64,000 bases of DNA, taken from Earliella scabrosa. Lineage: Eukaryota > Basidiomycota > Agaricomycetes > Polyporales > Polyporaceae. Both the position numbers and the translations under genes were made by a program. Of this stretch, positions 44,209-55,961 are shown in pieces. The number at the start of each line of letters is the position of its first letter. Positions within the stretch are counted from its first letter, which is position 1. The stretch lies in assembly GCA_022605405.1 (NCBI GenBank), contig JABYQQ010000011.1:186001-250000 (forward strand), given 5' to 3'. Under the pieces are notes generated by a model, which saw nothing but the letters and a program-made list of their open reading frames with translations, did not search any database and was not told the origin of the DNA.

Positions 44209-45876
44209 ATGGATCACAGCCGACTCCCCATCGAAACTTGGGAGGCTATCATCGACGCATGCTCCGAGGGCGATTTTGTGGGCGACTCATATCCCCACTG
44301 GTGCGCTACTGCCCTTGTCTGCTCGGTCTGGTCAATTCGAAGTCGATTCAACCTTCTCTACGACGTGAGTATCTATGAAGGAGACAGGGTCGACTGTCTA
44401 CTCCGGACGCTCGAGGAAAGACCTTCCTATGCGGACCTAATAGTTAGGTTCAGCGTCTCTACGCAGAAGGGAGAGGTTCATGTCGCATTTTCCCGGGTGC
44501 CTGTGTTGGTGCGATTGAAGAACTGCAAAGTATTGGACCTACAAGAGGTGTATTGGGCTCTATGTCCTCCTCGATACGTTGAAGCTTCACTCGTTCCCTG
44601 GTCCCGAATGGGGATAGTGAAGCTCTCAATTTACATCCCTGCGGACTCGTTCCGTACTATACTTCGTTTTATCTGGTCACTCCCCCGACTCGAAACGTTA
44701 CAAGTATTTTCCAATGATGGATCAAGGCCCGGGTTGCCAGGGCCCACGAATTGGCCCAGAGCCAAGACGGGCAGATGCGAGAAGTTGCGATCACTCGACC
44801 TGGTATGTTCTTTCTCACTTTGCGGGTCAGTAGCACATAACATACCAAAGTTTTTGCAGACTCAGGTCACAGCTCCGAGTCTCTATATTTACTGGCCAGT
44901 CCCCGCATTTGGTCACCATGTTGAGAGTCTGCGCCTCGGGACTGAAATGTGTATTTCAGGTATGATTTCCGTGCATCTTCAAATCCCCTCTACCATGACT
45001 CATCTGCGTCCAGACTGTTTTCTGCAGAGCATCAAAGCCTTCTTCAGACTGAAACGCTTAGAGGTCATATTTTTTGACGTCTCTCGATCGGAATCGCTCG
45101 AAACAAGTATACGTGACCTACAATCAGTCCTGGATGCCGTGCACTCAGGTTCGGGCTCGGCTCTCCAGTCTCTCCAACTCAACATTACAAGTTGTGACGA
45201 CGTGTACCCAAACTACTTTGTCGATCGCATGGGCTTGCTGGACCTCCTCGTTGGTGGAGAGATACTGGCTACACTGTCCAAGTTCTCCTGCCTACGTCAG
45301 CTCAACGTTACTCTAGTGGATAATGACGAGGAGTTTGACGATCGGTGGTGGACGGAAGAGATGGCCAGGCGGCTCCCGGGCCATATTGCTGTTGCAGTGG
45401 ATGTCAAATATGAATACGGTACGTCATACGTTGTTTCCTTGACGCAGTTTGTGATAAGTAGTGTTCCTGCAGAGAGGGTAGCGCTGTGGTTGGCAAAAGC
45501 ACGCCGGGTGCCGGAAGCACATCAAATAGAAAATGAGCGGAAGCGGGAGGAGAAGAGGAGAGCCCACGCAATCGAATATGCATGGAACAAAGCCGACCAA
45601 GCGGAGGAGCGAGCCAACTTGGCCACTGCACGAATCCGATCCATGCTACGGGCGCTTGGCTACGACGCTGAAGCACGTTCAGGTGTGGCCCGCCTCACGG
45701 CAACAGCGTTTGTCGCCGACGATCATTATGGTCTCCCATTGGTTCAAGTCACGCCAAAGGCAGAAGCCAGAATTCGGACGATCCTATGGGCGCAAGGCTG
45801 CGATGATGAAGCACATCGGGCGGAGGTGGCTCGAAGATTCGTAACAGCAGTCGAGTTTGCCAGTGATTATTGGTAA
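44209..45876 (+). CDS. F-box/LRR-like protein 1
   Basis: Exons 44209-44959, 45014-45418 and 45473-45876 give 519 residues. Both introns are 54 nt, so the unspliced sequence is also open; they were placed by matching the copy-1 gene, where introns are 64 and 62 nt. The start MDHSRLPIETWEAIIDACSE gives the F-box-like motif with ALVCSVWSIRSRFNLLY. An LRR-like middle follows, and the last exon codes for a charged helix (RKREEKRRAHAIEYAWNKAD) and one copy of the LWAQGCDDEAHRAEVARRFV module. Proposed role: substrate receptor of an SCF ubiquitin ligase; substrate unknown. The open frame extends upstream to 43747 but that part is poorly conserved in copy 1. Confidence 0.75.
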   Translation: MDHSRLPIETWEAIIDACSEGDFVGDSYPHWCATALVCSVWSIRSRFNLLYDVSIYEGDRVDCLLRTLEERPSYADLIVRFSVSTQKGEVHVAFSRVPVLVRLKNCKVLDLQEVYWALCPPRYVEASLVPWSRMGIVKLSIYIPADSFRTILRFIWSLPRLETLQVFSNDGSRPGLPGPTNWPRAKTGRCEKLRSLDLVCSFSLCGSVAHNIPKFLQTQVTAPSLYIYWPVPAFGHHVESLRLGTEMCISGMISVHLQIPSTMTHLRPDCFLQSIKAFFRLKRLEVIFFDVSRSESLETSIRDLQSVLDAVHSGSGSALQSLQLNITSCDDVYPNYFVDRMGLLDLLVGGEILATLSKFSCLRQLNVTLVDNDEEFDDRWWTEEMARRLPGHIAVAVDVKYEYGTSYVVSLTQFVISSVPAERVALWLAKARRVPEAHQIENERKREEKRRAHAIEYAWNKADQAEERANLATARIRSMLRALGYDAEARSGVARLTATAFVADDHYGLPLVQVTPKAEARIRTILWAQGCDDEAHRAEVARRFVTAVEFASDYW

Positions 45877-48721
45877 GAGCCGCCGTGGATGTGGGCTCCA
45901 ATCCTGGACTCGCCCATACGGACACTCTTTTTGTCTAGCCTCCGCCAGAGCTCCGCTCAGATCTGCTCTCCGAGTACCCCCCACAGTCCTACCGTATACT
46001 CGCGTCGGAGTGGCCACGACTATCTCTTCGATCGCTCCCTCTTCATCCTCGCATACACTCTCCTCCAAATCGGCGTTTGGGAGCCGACCGCTTTCAATCA
46101 GCCGTTGGGCAGGACTCTCACCAGCTGCAAGTCGTTCTCTTGACCATCGGTCTCAAGCTTCAAGCTTCAAGACTCGCGCAGGCACAGAGCCCAAGACCAC
46201 GCCTCAGTCCGTCCTTGCTTCCTCTCCGAGTTCTCCTCAGGCTATTCGTCAATTTGGATCCATGGAGTGGGCCGTGGATGGCAGCCCAACCTGGTTGCGA
46301 CAGGATATCGGTGTTTTTGGACCTGGTATGGAAGGGAAGGAGTGGTCGCGCAGGTTCGTATTATACCATTTTCTCTGTACAGCTTACCCTGATCTCAGCA
46401 TTCCTTCTCCTCGCGAACATCTTCCAGCAAGTCAAGACTGTACTCCTTCCCTTGTCCAACCCTGAATCCCTCTTGACTCCATCGATGCGTGTCGTCGCCG
46501 TCAGGCTCCTGGCTCATAATCGTCCTTCCTCTTTCTCTACACTCCAGCCTCCCGAACGGATATGCCGGTGCAATGCGCATGTTCAACAGCCATGCCGTGC
46601 GGTGCAGTGGTTATGATGCGACTCAAGCCCACGCGTTCCTACTCACGGTGCGCTACCTCAACTCGATCATCTCTCGACGTCTTGCCGCCACTGGACGATG
46701 GCAGACCGCACTCTGCACTTCTCCAACTTCGAGTCGGGGCCCATATCTTCGTCAATCACAGGGCATGAAGCGGAGCCGGTGGATGTGATCACTGCCAGAC
46801 TCCCTGTTCGCGCCTTCCTCATCCACTCCGTCCACCCACCCCGTCTCCTTCCTCGGCGACTCTGCTGTACCCCCTTGGATCGACCGGTATACACTCCGTA
46901 CCGTTCGAGCGGCGAACCTCTGTTTCGATCATCCCTCCATCCCATTGTCATCACGGCCTCAGACATACGGCGAATCCCGCACTATCCTCTAGCCGCGATG
47001 AACACTCGACACGATGGCCAGGAGTAAAGATTGACTTCATCTTTGCCGCGCATACTCGAGCCCGTGACCAATCTCTTGCCGTTCGTAGGCGGTCCGAGTC
47101 TCCTCTGTTCCACTGCGCACTCTTTGCGTGTGCAACGGCGTGCCTCTGCCATTGTCATTCGACAGCGGTCAGTCTTCGGTGGCAGCCGGGGACGCAACAC
47201 AGAGGTTCGTCTCTTACCGCTTCACAAAACACACCTACTGAAGCGTGCTGCTTGCGATCACCTTGCAGGCACGCAGGACGGCACACGCTCATAGAGAGAA
47301 TACTCAAGATCGCGGTGCTTCCTACCGACTCCGCGCACCCAGCCGAGCCAGACCTCCTCTAACTCCCTACGTCATTCGACCAACTTCGCGCGGGCAGTCC
47401 TCTTCGACCCACTCTCCCGCTCCCTTTCACCGCCGTCGACTCCAGTCTGGTAGCCCTCGCGACTGACCAAACACCGTCCTTCACACGTCATGTGAATCAC
47501 GTTTGGCACGTATCGCTCGCTCCGAGTCGGATCCTCTCGCTACCCCACCTCCATCTCGCCGAGATCGAACGATTCCCTACCTCTCCTCCCGTGGCGAATG
47601 CCCGAGCGACAGAGTGCAGGGGGTGACACCGAGCCACCGAATAGACCGCGCAAGCCTACCCCATAGATTAATCCCTGGAACTTCCTGATCCGTACCCGTT
47701 CAGATCACGCTCTTGTTTGTACCCGGACTGTACTCAGCCTCTTCCAACACCTGCCGTACTCGGACATGGTCTCGTCCTCGGACGCGTCAGGTCCCGCTTC
47801 CATCCTGTGCTGCAAAGAGCATCTCCCTACCACCCTCGTCTCCTTTTGCGTATCGGAGTGCACTGCCGTCTGCTCTGCCCGGACAGAACTACTACGCGTA
47901 CTCGCGATCCGTGTACCGGTACTAGTATCATGCTATTCGACTCGGACTTGCTTTTACCCTCGAGCGGCTGAAGAACGCACAGGCCCGGCGAGGCGGTGAC
48001 CGACTGCCATCAGACTAAGTTCTGCGTGGAGCAGCTGTGTGATCTATATATCGATGCCGGACTCGTGTCAAGCACGCAGCCAGCCTCATGTCATCGTGAT
48101 CCATGGAAGACCATCGCGAACCGCAATCTGTCCGTGTAAGAGAATTCCCCTACCCTTATATCCATCAAACCGCATCTTCCGTGACTTCCGAGTCGCCAGC
48201 ACCGGAATACAGGTCCTCCCTGGGTCCTCCAGGGGCTGAGGAAGCCACCCCTCCTCGGCCCTTTCCGACCGTTGTACTCTTAACCGTTCCACCCTCCCAC
48301 AGACTGTCACTGGATGCAACCTCTATTGGGTGTCTTAGACAGCAATACTGCTTCCCAAACCCCGTGCCGCTCCTCGTGAAGGGTGCATGTGTCCGACCAG
48401 GCTACGAGAACCCAAGTTCGTGGGCGACCCTCCGAGCCGGGCACGAGGTGGACTAACGCCTCATGGGATCGAGATGTTTCTACCGGCTCAACGTCAGCCC
48501 GTCGGTCAAAGGGGCACCTTATGGCGTTGCAGTCCATTCGTGTGCCATCTCCTGTCCGCACTCATGAAGCGGAGCTCGAACACTGATATGATCATATATA
48601 ACATCCGTACGCGGCGATATCCAGCTCTTCCGCTTTGCCTTCCCCCGGGTCGCTGCCCGGTCACGGTGACCAACTTGCTGGTACCACTTCCTCCTTCCTC
48701 ACCTCAGGCCAGTCCACCATC
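45877..48721. other. region between the two F-box genes, copy 2
   Basis: No confident gene. Two points: at 46261-46350 an ATG frame (MEWAVDGSPTWLRQDIGVFG) runs to a GTTCGT donor with acceptor CTCAG near 46400 and then AFLLLANIFQQVKTVLLPLS, which could be exons of a small gene without counterpart in copy 1; and 47815-47925 holds the 37-codon frame shared with copy 1. From 47040 on it aligns with 13160-14833. Confidence 0.4.
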
Positions 48722-50163
48722 ATGCAGCAAAGCCGCCTACCTATCGATGTATGCGAGCACATCATCGATGCATGCTACCGTCCGGTCGACCCGCGCCTGT
48801 ACAAGTCATACAAGGTCTTGCGTCATGCCTCCCTTGTTTGCTCCGCCTGGCTGCCTCGCAGTCGCCTCAACCTTTATTACTACGTTGATCTCAATTGGGG
48901 CTTCCGAACGCGACGAATGGTCTTGAACCTCTTTATGCGAACACTCCAGGAGAATCCACACTATGGGGGTCTGGTCCGCATATTCGAGATGGTAGATGAT
49001 GCCAGTGATCCTGCTGGCACTCCCTCCATCTACCGTCTCCCCAAGCTACTGAGCAACTGCGTGGCCCTCTACCTGACGCCTGAATGGCATGACTATTCCC
49101 CGCGATATATCGACACCATGTTGTGTGCCTGGTCACGACTGGGCATAGTGAAGCTCAGTATAATGTTCGACAACTCCTCCACTCCCTCGATGGTCCGTCG
49201 CTTTCTCCGATTTCTTGGATTGCTTCGCCAGCTGGAAGATCTCACGTGGATCGTGCATGAAACGATCGCGAGGTTGAAGGGGATGCGCTGGCAGTGGCCG
49301 ACGATCAAGAGTGATCGGTGCGAGAAGTTGCGATCGCTGACATTGGTACGACTCTACTACGAGTTGCTGCGCTTGACAGACCAGTTGCATGTTCATCACT
49401 GATTCTATTCCAGTGCGGGAAAGCTGGCGCGGTTCCCTGGCCGACAGGCGCATTTGGCCGTTCCATCCAGAGCCTAGAGGTGCAGGTGCAAGAAATTTTT
49501 CGTGATCCTATTCTGTCAAAGTTGGACCCAGCGGATGGACTGTTCGTAGAAGCCAGTACCCTCCAGTGGTTGTCAGCGCTTGACCAGATCGAAGATTTGC
49601 ACATCAGCGTAGAGGGTCTTCGCCATATACGATTGCTAGAAGACCTGCAACCGAGCCCAGGTTTGAGGATCCTCAAAATCGCAGTGGGCGTTGAACCCAC
49701 TGGATGGTCTGATATTGGCTACAAGGTCAACCGAAGCGGTCTCCTGGACTGCATTCTGGGGGACAACATTTTGGCTCGGTTCCCAGGACTGCGTCAGCTC
49801 CACGTGGAGCTGATGGAGAATGACGCGCGTTACGACACTGACTGGTGGACGACGGAGATCGAGCGCCGGCTCGAGGGTCGGATCGTTGGACCGGTCTCTG
49901 TCCAAGTGGATCTTCGACTTTGTGGTGCGTCATACAGTGCCGCGACCGGATGCAGTGATAACAATCGCTCAACTATTGCTATCATAGACGATCTCGAGAA
50001 TCTGTGGCAGGAGATCGACGCCGCGCTCCAGAGCCGGAAGCGGCCAGTGAGATCTGAGATACCAGTCGACTCGGACGTCAGAGTCGACAATAGTATACCA
50101 GCCCATTTGCCCCACCTTCGTCGGACGCCCGGAGGCGGTCGCAGACATAGGCTTGGACGATGA
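48722..50163 (+). CDS. F-box/LRR-like protein 2
   Basis: Exons 48722-49345 and 49414-50163 (68-nt intron) give 457 residues. The start MQQSRLPIDVCEHIIDACYR and ASLVCSAWLPRSRLNLYYYV form the F-box-like region; LRR-like segments follow (LEDLTWIV, RCEKLRSLTLV, IEDLHIS, GLRILKIAV, LRQLHVELMENDARYDTDWW). The WWT.E.ERRL block and overall plan match F-box 1, so the two are diverged paralogues that became neighbours before the segmental duplication. The C-terminus (after about 49925) could hold another intron; the read-through end is uncertain. Proposed SCF adaptor. Confidence 0.7.
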
Positions 50164-51284
50164 AGAATCAGAGAGCCCCCAAGTTCTCCCTATGGAGTGG
50201 CTTCGGGCACTGGCCGAGAGCCTGCCCTCGCCGCCCAAACCGCGGCTCACGCCAACTTCTTGGATGCCGCATGCTAAAAGTTCAAACTCATGAAACCCTT
50301 CCTATACGCCCAGGCCGTCCATCTACGATTTCCCGCGATCCCCATGGGGGTGCAGACCTTCCAATATCCGCTCTTCGCTCTTCTGTCCGCCATGCTCACC
50401 CACCCTCGTCTAACTCTGTCCCTGTCCACGCGTCCTCGTCGCTTTTCTCCCGGTTGTCACCTTGCTGCTTTCTACTGTATGATCCGAAGACCCCCTCACA
50501 GTTGTACATACATAAGTCCCCCCTTTCGGATGACTGGCTCATTCCAAGTACGTATCTTCCTGTCGACGTTACGTACTGCTCGGACTACTTATACTGGAGA
50601 CGCCGTTGACGTACTATACACAAAACCGCACTGGTATGCATTGGTCCCTGCTCTCCCACCGTCTTCCTCCCCTTTCCGTCCAATTTCTGTCTGTATCCAA
50701 TCGCATCCCCGATGACTTGAACCTATACGCAAGGTTGCACCTAATGAGGTTCGCTTTATTCCCGCGCTTAGCTCACGGTCCCCACTACCGACTGAGGTAG
50801 TGGGTCTCTATGAGTGATCGACTCCGCAAAACGTTACAAGATCACGTGCAAATCCACGTGATGGTCTCTTACGGTCTCGACTCTCGACTCACCTCCCAGA
50901 CTCCAGACTCCAGACTGCCAGTCCTCCCTCTTCACAAAAAAACTGGGCGCGTTGAAGGAGGACTTTAGTCCGACTGATGCGCGCCCTATAGTTGATGTTT
51001 CCGACCCATAGGACATGGTACTTACGGCTAGCAAAGTACTCCTACCCCGATTATCGACATTCCATCGTGAACGAGTCGGTAGTGGGCGATGCCGCTTGCC
51101 GGCGCTACCGACTTATACGAATGAAGACATCGCCCGTTGAAGCGATGCCCTCAACCGACATCAACACGTGATCATCCTCACGCCGCTGAGGTTAATAATC
51201 AACCAACTCAGACGCTTCAAGATGAATGTGAAGCGACGATTCCGACGACATAAAAGAACCCGCACATGCGACAAAACCCCGGAC
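50164..51284. other. intergenic between convergent F-box 2 and amidohydrolase
   Basis: 3' flanks of both genes. No coding signal. A GACTCTCGACTCACCTCCCA-type CTCCAGACTCCAGACTGCC repeat lies near 50880-50925. Confidence 0.5.
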
Positions 51285-54200
51285 TCACACCAACAGATCC
51301 ACAACGCCGCGCCTCGGAGAAATGACACCCACGACCTTGCTCAAGTCCAGCAAGTCGCCCCCGCTCGTGGCCACAAGGTCACCCTCCAAGCCATCCGTCT
51401 TGACGCCCAACAACTTCTCCACGTTCACCGACACGAGCGCAAGCGCATCCGCCTTTGAGATCTCGCCGTTGAGCTCGAGCGCGGCCTAGAAGGCAAGGTG
51501 AGCCTCGCTCATGTCAATAGGCTATCCTGACGAGAGCACGTACCCAGGCGGCGTCGAAACGCGCGTTGCGAGCGTCCCAGCTCTCCACAATCCCGAGCCC
51601 GACGGTCACGTTGTGCTTGAGGAACAGCGAGAGCGAGCTCTCTTTCGTCAAAGGCGGACCCGGAATGCTACAAATTGCGATCATTAACACAGCATCTCGT
51701 GCACTGAAGACAACCATGTCTTACATGCGTCGCTCTTCCCACGAGTTCGGGAACGGCCGTGCAGGAGAGAGGATGACACCAACATTGGCCTCTCCGAGCT
51801 CCTTCGCGAGGATGTGAGCCTCCGCCGCGCCGATGACCGTGACCTTGAGCGAGTTATTGAGCCGGGACTCTACTTCGGCCTTGAGCGCGATGATGGAAGC
51901 CATGATATCGGCACTGAACGCTTCGACGACAAGCGGGACCTCTCCCTGAACCACCATATGGTTATGAGTATTGCATTCGTGCGCCGGGATGACCGCTAGT
52001 CGGCTCACCGTTTTGATCTTCCCGAACCACTCCTTCACATCCCTCGTCGTCTCTCCAAGAAGCAAATGCCGCAGCGCCGCGATTTGCGTGCTCACACTAG
52101 GCGATCCGACCTGGTGGATAGCAACATGCACTGCACCCCCGTCCTGAACGAGCGCACCCCGGGCAAGCTTGTGGCCAGCTCCGGTGGAGAACGCGGTGTT
52201 GAGGCCAGCGAGGAAGCCGCCCGACTGGGGCGCGACGATTCCAGTAGTTACTCCCGAGCGGTATGCGAGTCTCCGCACACAGGGTTAGTCCAGCCACTCG
52301 TTGCGAACGAGACTGAGGGATCGGTACTCACAGCGCATCTCGGGTACCGAACAGGAGACCGTCCGCAGCACGAATCAGCGCGCCCGACCCGCCCGCCAGA
52401 CCGGGCACACCCTCGGACAGCGCATCAGAGACGTATCCGTCGTGCGTCGACCTCTCTTGATTGATCTCCTCGAGACCGAGGGGAGACCCGGTGCTGACGA
52501 GTCCGGGCGAGATCGCACCACCTTCGAGGTCGATACGTTCCACATCCGCCTCGTATACGGAGGTCGCACAAGCGCTGTCCACACCGCCCATGCATGCGAT
52601 CTTGCCGTCGCGCACGACGACTATCCCAGCAGCGGACCCGTCCTGCAACTGTGCCGAGAACGCTTCCCGGATGGCGTTATCCTCGCGCAGGAACACGTTC
52701 TTCACGTTCGTAAACACGACCGTGCGGGCGCGCGACGGCTTCGGCTCGAGCGGCGGAAGACCGTCGTACGCAAGGGTCTGCTCTCGCTCCTTGTCAAAGT
52801 TGGGCGTCTTCGGCAGCTCCTGGAACGCCTCGGGCTTGGTGAGGAGGTGCGGGGCGTTGATCTGCGCGACGCCATCGATCCACACTTGTTGAGGGGTTGC
52901 ACCGAGGGCAAGCGGATGAGAGTCCCAGAGAACAATATCTGCCACATTCGCGTCAGTATCCAATCCTACCAACAGCCCAGGGGTGGCTTGCACTTACCGG
53001 CATCATATCCTTGTGATAGTCATCAGTTGACGAACAGAACATACTGTCGTGAACAGACGTGAAGCCTCACCTTTCTTGACATATCCGATACGATGGTCCT
53101 GGCCCATCACCTTCGCCGGCGTCGAGGTGACGGCGGCAAGGGCAAGGTTGTGCGGCAACCCATAGTAGTGGGCTTGCTGGGCTTCGTATACCAAGTACCG
53201 CGAGTTCAAGACCGGATGATCGGACTGCATATATGGATGTGATTAATAGGCTATAGCCCGTTCACACAGCACTCAACCACGCACCTTCATGACGACCTGC
53301 AAGCCGTTATCCGCAAGGATCCTCGGTGCGAACTCCGACCCACGGAAAGCCTCGCGTTTGTAGCGCGCCTGTGTCGCAAAGAGCGCAACCGCAGGAGGAT
53401 GTCCTGTTCGACAGGTCAGTAGCGGTAACATTGGGTCGTCACCAATCTCACTTACCATATGCAGACTTGAGCGTGTCCGGCACGAGGTAGGTCTCGTGGG
53501 CGTGATGGAACGCGGCAATCGGGAATTGGAACTCGTTGGTGATCTGTGGGTCCAGCTTAGCGATCAATGTGTATCCAACAGAGCGACTTGCTTACCCGAA
53601 CCAGGTCGTCGAGATCGACAGTCTCGTAACAGTGGGTTTGCACCTGTCGAACAGCACATCAGCGATCCTACTTTCGCGATCCGGCGAGACTCACCTTGAC
53701 ACGCCCTCGCAGCACGTCGACCAACGCCTCCCACTGGAGATCCTCTGGGTACTCGCCGAGCCCGGCCCAATCGCCTCTAGTTGCCTTGTCACAAAATTCG
53801 TCCTGTGCCACCTTTATCTGCCGCGCGTGCTCGTAAGCCTGGCGGAACGCCCATGCCGTGTCCATGCGCGTCGCGGAGTATATCCTGTCTGTATCGGGGT
53901 CAGCCATAGCGTCGTTGTTGATTGAGTAACAAACGCACCAGGATTTTCTCCGCATGCATGTCTGCGTGATGTGAGCCTTTGCCAGGGAAAAGCGACCGAA
54001 AAACTCACTTCATCTGGCGGTAGCGGAAGTAGGCCCGCGGATCGTACACGCTTCCGTTGCGCTCGTACGGGTTCTCGAGGAGCATGCTCGTCGGAGAGCG
54101 TTCCGCGGTCGGACGAAGCTTGATCACAATGCCTTGCCCTCCGATCGCGTTCGCAGAGCCGGGTAGCACGAGCGCAGTCTATGAGAAGTGAGGCAGCTTT

Positions 54201-55283
54201 GTATCCGGCCTCAGCGGAGAGACGGATAAATGCTTACGGTGATGCCGCCGGAAATGCTCAGTTTGTAAGCATCATCGCGAGTGTTAAGCCCGTCGAGAGC
54301 GCGCAACCACTGCAGGTCTATCAGCTATGATTGGACATTGCACGCAGTTATATGCACATACCGGCAGGACCGGGCCCTTGAACGAGTTGGTGTCATCGCC
54401 ACCGCGGAGCTCGGGAACAGAGTCAACACCCCTTGCAGGACGCACTCTCTACATCAGAGTAATGCAGGTAAACTAGATGGGACCACACGTACAGATGGCT
54501 ATGCAAGTCGATGATCCTGCATGGGGAAGAGTATCAGCGCACTGCACATTCTACGCGCCTGGAGTGCACCTACCCAGGGGAGACCCATTTGCCCTTGGCG
54601 TCGACCCGGTCGATGTCGGAATACTTGTTGAGAACTGCGTCTTCAATGATGCCGACGCCCTTGATGATACCACCATCGAGTAAGATGTCACCCTTCAGCA
54701 CTTCCAGGCCATCAACACCGCCGGTCCAGATAGTGGCATTCTAAGGATGGATGCGTGAGTAACAGGGGGTCGAAGCGCAAAGCGGTCGACCGGAGTCAAG
54801 CGAGTATGAGCAAGACGATTATCCCGGAACAGCGACAAGGAGTGCTCCGACATCGTGCATGGCGAGCCATAGCACGATGACGTGGCAAAGTCTCCGAGAT
54901 GTAAGAACCTAATGCAAAGGCTCCTCCGTCCTGCAATGGTGAGCGGACTCGCTGCAGGTGCAAAGACTCACCGTTATCAGTGTTGCCCGGGTGCCGGGTA
55001 CGAAGCGGTCTGATTGCGTCCTAGTGTTGAAATCTGGAGGCGGGCCGGGTTTGACATTGAGACGTTGGCACTTGTCAAGCCATTCGGCCGCGCGAAGCGG
55101 CACTTGCACGCTCTCCGACGACCCAAGAGCACTCGAGTACAGCCGGAGGTATTGTAGGGAGAGCAACACAAACGCAGTCGCCAAGACGCCTCGCAAGCCA
55201 CGAGAGAGTCGACGGCGCCCATGGGCAGCCTGAGCCTGGGGCTCGTGTGTGTATGACGGAAGCTTCACGTCGCCGTCGCGCAT
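51285..55283 (-). CDS. CE9-type amidohydrolase (metal-dependent hydrolase), membrane-anchored
   Basis: Eighteen phased exons give 955 residues: 55283-54972, 54740-54574, 54516-54493, 54431-54362, 54309-54238, 54178-54009, 53961-53939, 53888-53695, 53643-53596, 53543-53456, 53403-53285, 53224-53071, 53010-52999, 52938-52332, 52270-52009, 51945-51725, 51667-51544, 51485-51285. A short basic cytosolic end precedes one membrane segment (about residues 32-48, LRGVLATAFVLLSLQYL). The amidohydrolase part has IIDLHSHL (His165, His167), THCYE (His348), FHHAHE (His373, 374, 376) and KSDHPV (Asp431), the expected metal ligands and catalytic Asp of the imidazolonepropionase/N-acetylglucosamine-6-P deacetylase superfamily. 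A second, related half follows (GLVSTGSPLGLEEI..., GGFLAGLNTAF). Fungal homologues are usually labelled carbohydrate esterase family 9; the substrate is unknown. Exons of 12, 23, 24 and 48 nt are notable. Internal exon joins agree with copy 1 where that survives. Confidence 0.9.
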
Positions 55284-55760
55284 CCTGGTCTTGTGGCTTG
55301 AGAGAGGAGTCGTGTGAGCACAGCTAGAGAAGCAGACTGCGCTAAGCCGCGCAAGGCCTGTGAATAACCATGAGTAACGGTGGTGTTCCACGACGACTCT
55401 TACGATAAGCGAGAAAACACGAACTGGGCTGTGGGCTAGTGTGAAGCTTGAGTGAAAACTCGATGTGCACACCTGTCCTCACGTTTGCGCTGAGCCTCCG
55501 GAACCTGAAGTCTCTTGGTTGCTGCTTGGTTGACAGTCAACCAAGCGAAGACCACCACTGAGTATTCATCGGATTCGGGCCGATTCGGGCCGAAGCGGCT
55601 GGGGGTAAGCGCATGTAACGAGTAATACTCCTCCTCCTCTTCGAAAGTCCAAGAGTCGCGAGGTAGCTGAGGGCCCGGTGCCCGGTGCGCTCTTTCTGCG
55701 TGAAGCCATATGCCCAACGTATAATGGCTCCGGGCCAGGAGTCTGAGTGCCCCGCGGTGC
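55284..55760. other. 5' flank of the amidohydrolase gene
   Basis: The frame upstream of ATG 55283 is open to 55472 but lacks protein character; ATG 55283 precedes the expected short basic N-terminus. Nothing else recognised. Confidence 0.5.
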
Positions 55761-55765
55761 AAAAA
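55761..55765 (-). terminator. Pol III terminator of tRNA-Glu
   Basis: TTTTT on the minus strand two bases after the tRNA 3' end, the usual RNA polymerase III stop signal. Confidence 0.7.
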
Positions 55766-55767
55766 CA

Positions 55768-55839
55768 TTCCGACACGGGGAATCGAACCCCGGGCTATCG
55801 CGTGAGAGGCGATAATGTTAGCCACTACACCATATCGGA
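55768..55839 (-). tRNA. tRNA-Glu(CUC): tRNA-Glu (anticodon CUC)
   Basis: 72 nt without intron. Acceptor stem TCCGATA/TGTCGGA (one G-U pair) plus discriminator A; D arm with TGGTGTAGTGGCTAACA (A box); anticodon loop CTCTCAC with anticodon CTC; T arm CGGGGTTCGATTCCCCG (B box). It lies between the amidohydrolase and the DUF5695-type gene, on the same strand as both. Confidence 0.97.
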
Positions 55840-55961
55840 TGTATGTCAGATTTCTCATAGATCATCTATTGTCGTCCACGAGGCCCGTCAGGAATAAGTC
55901 GTGAAATTCTGACAAATAACTGATGAAGATACAACCTCGGAACCTCTCAAAAACATCTTCC

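Larger units (their letters stand above)
43600..53700. repeat. segmental duplication, copy 2 (intact genes)
   Basis: Direct repeat of the 9.2-39.6 kb block without its insertions: F-box 1, F-box 2 and the amidohydrolase in the same order and orientation. The right limit is where copy 1 homology ends (about 53690), inside the amidohydrolase gene, which continues to 55283. Confidence 0.85.

Noticed and set aside
44960..45013. Single-exon reading of the copy 2 F-box 1 gene (43747-45876)
   Set aside because: Both introns are 54 nt and therefore stay open; comparison with copy 1, whose introns contain stops or shift the frame, shows they are spliced.
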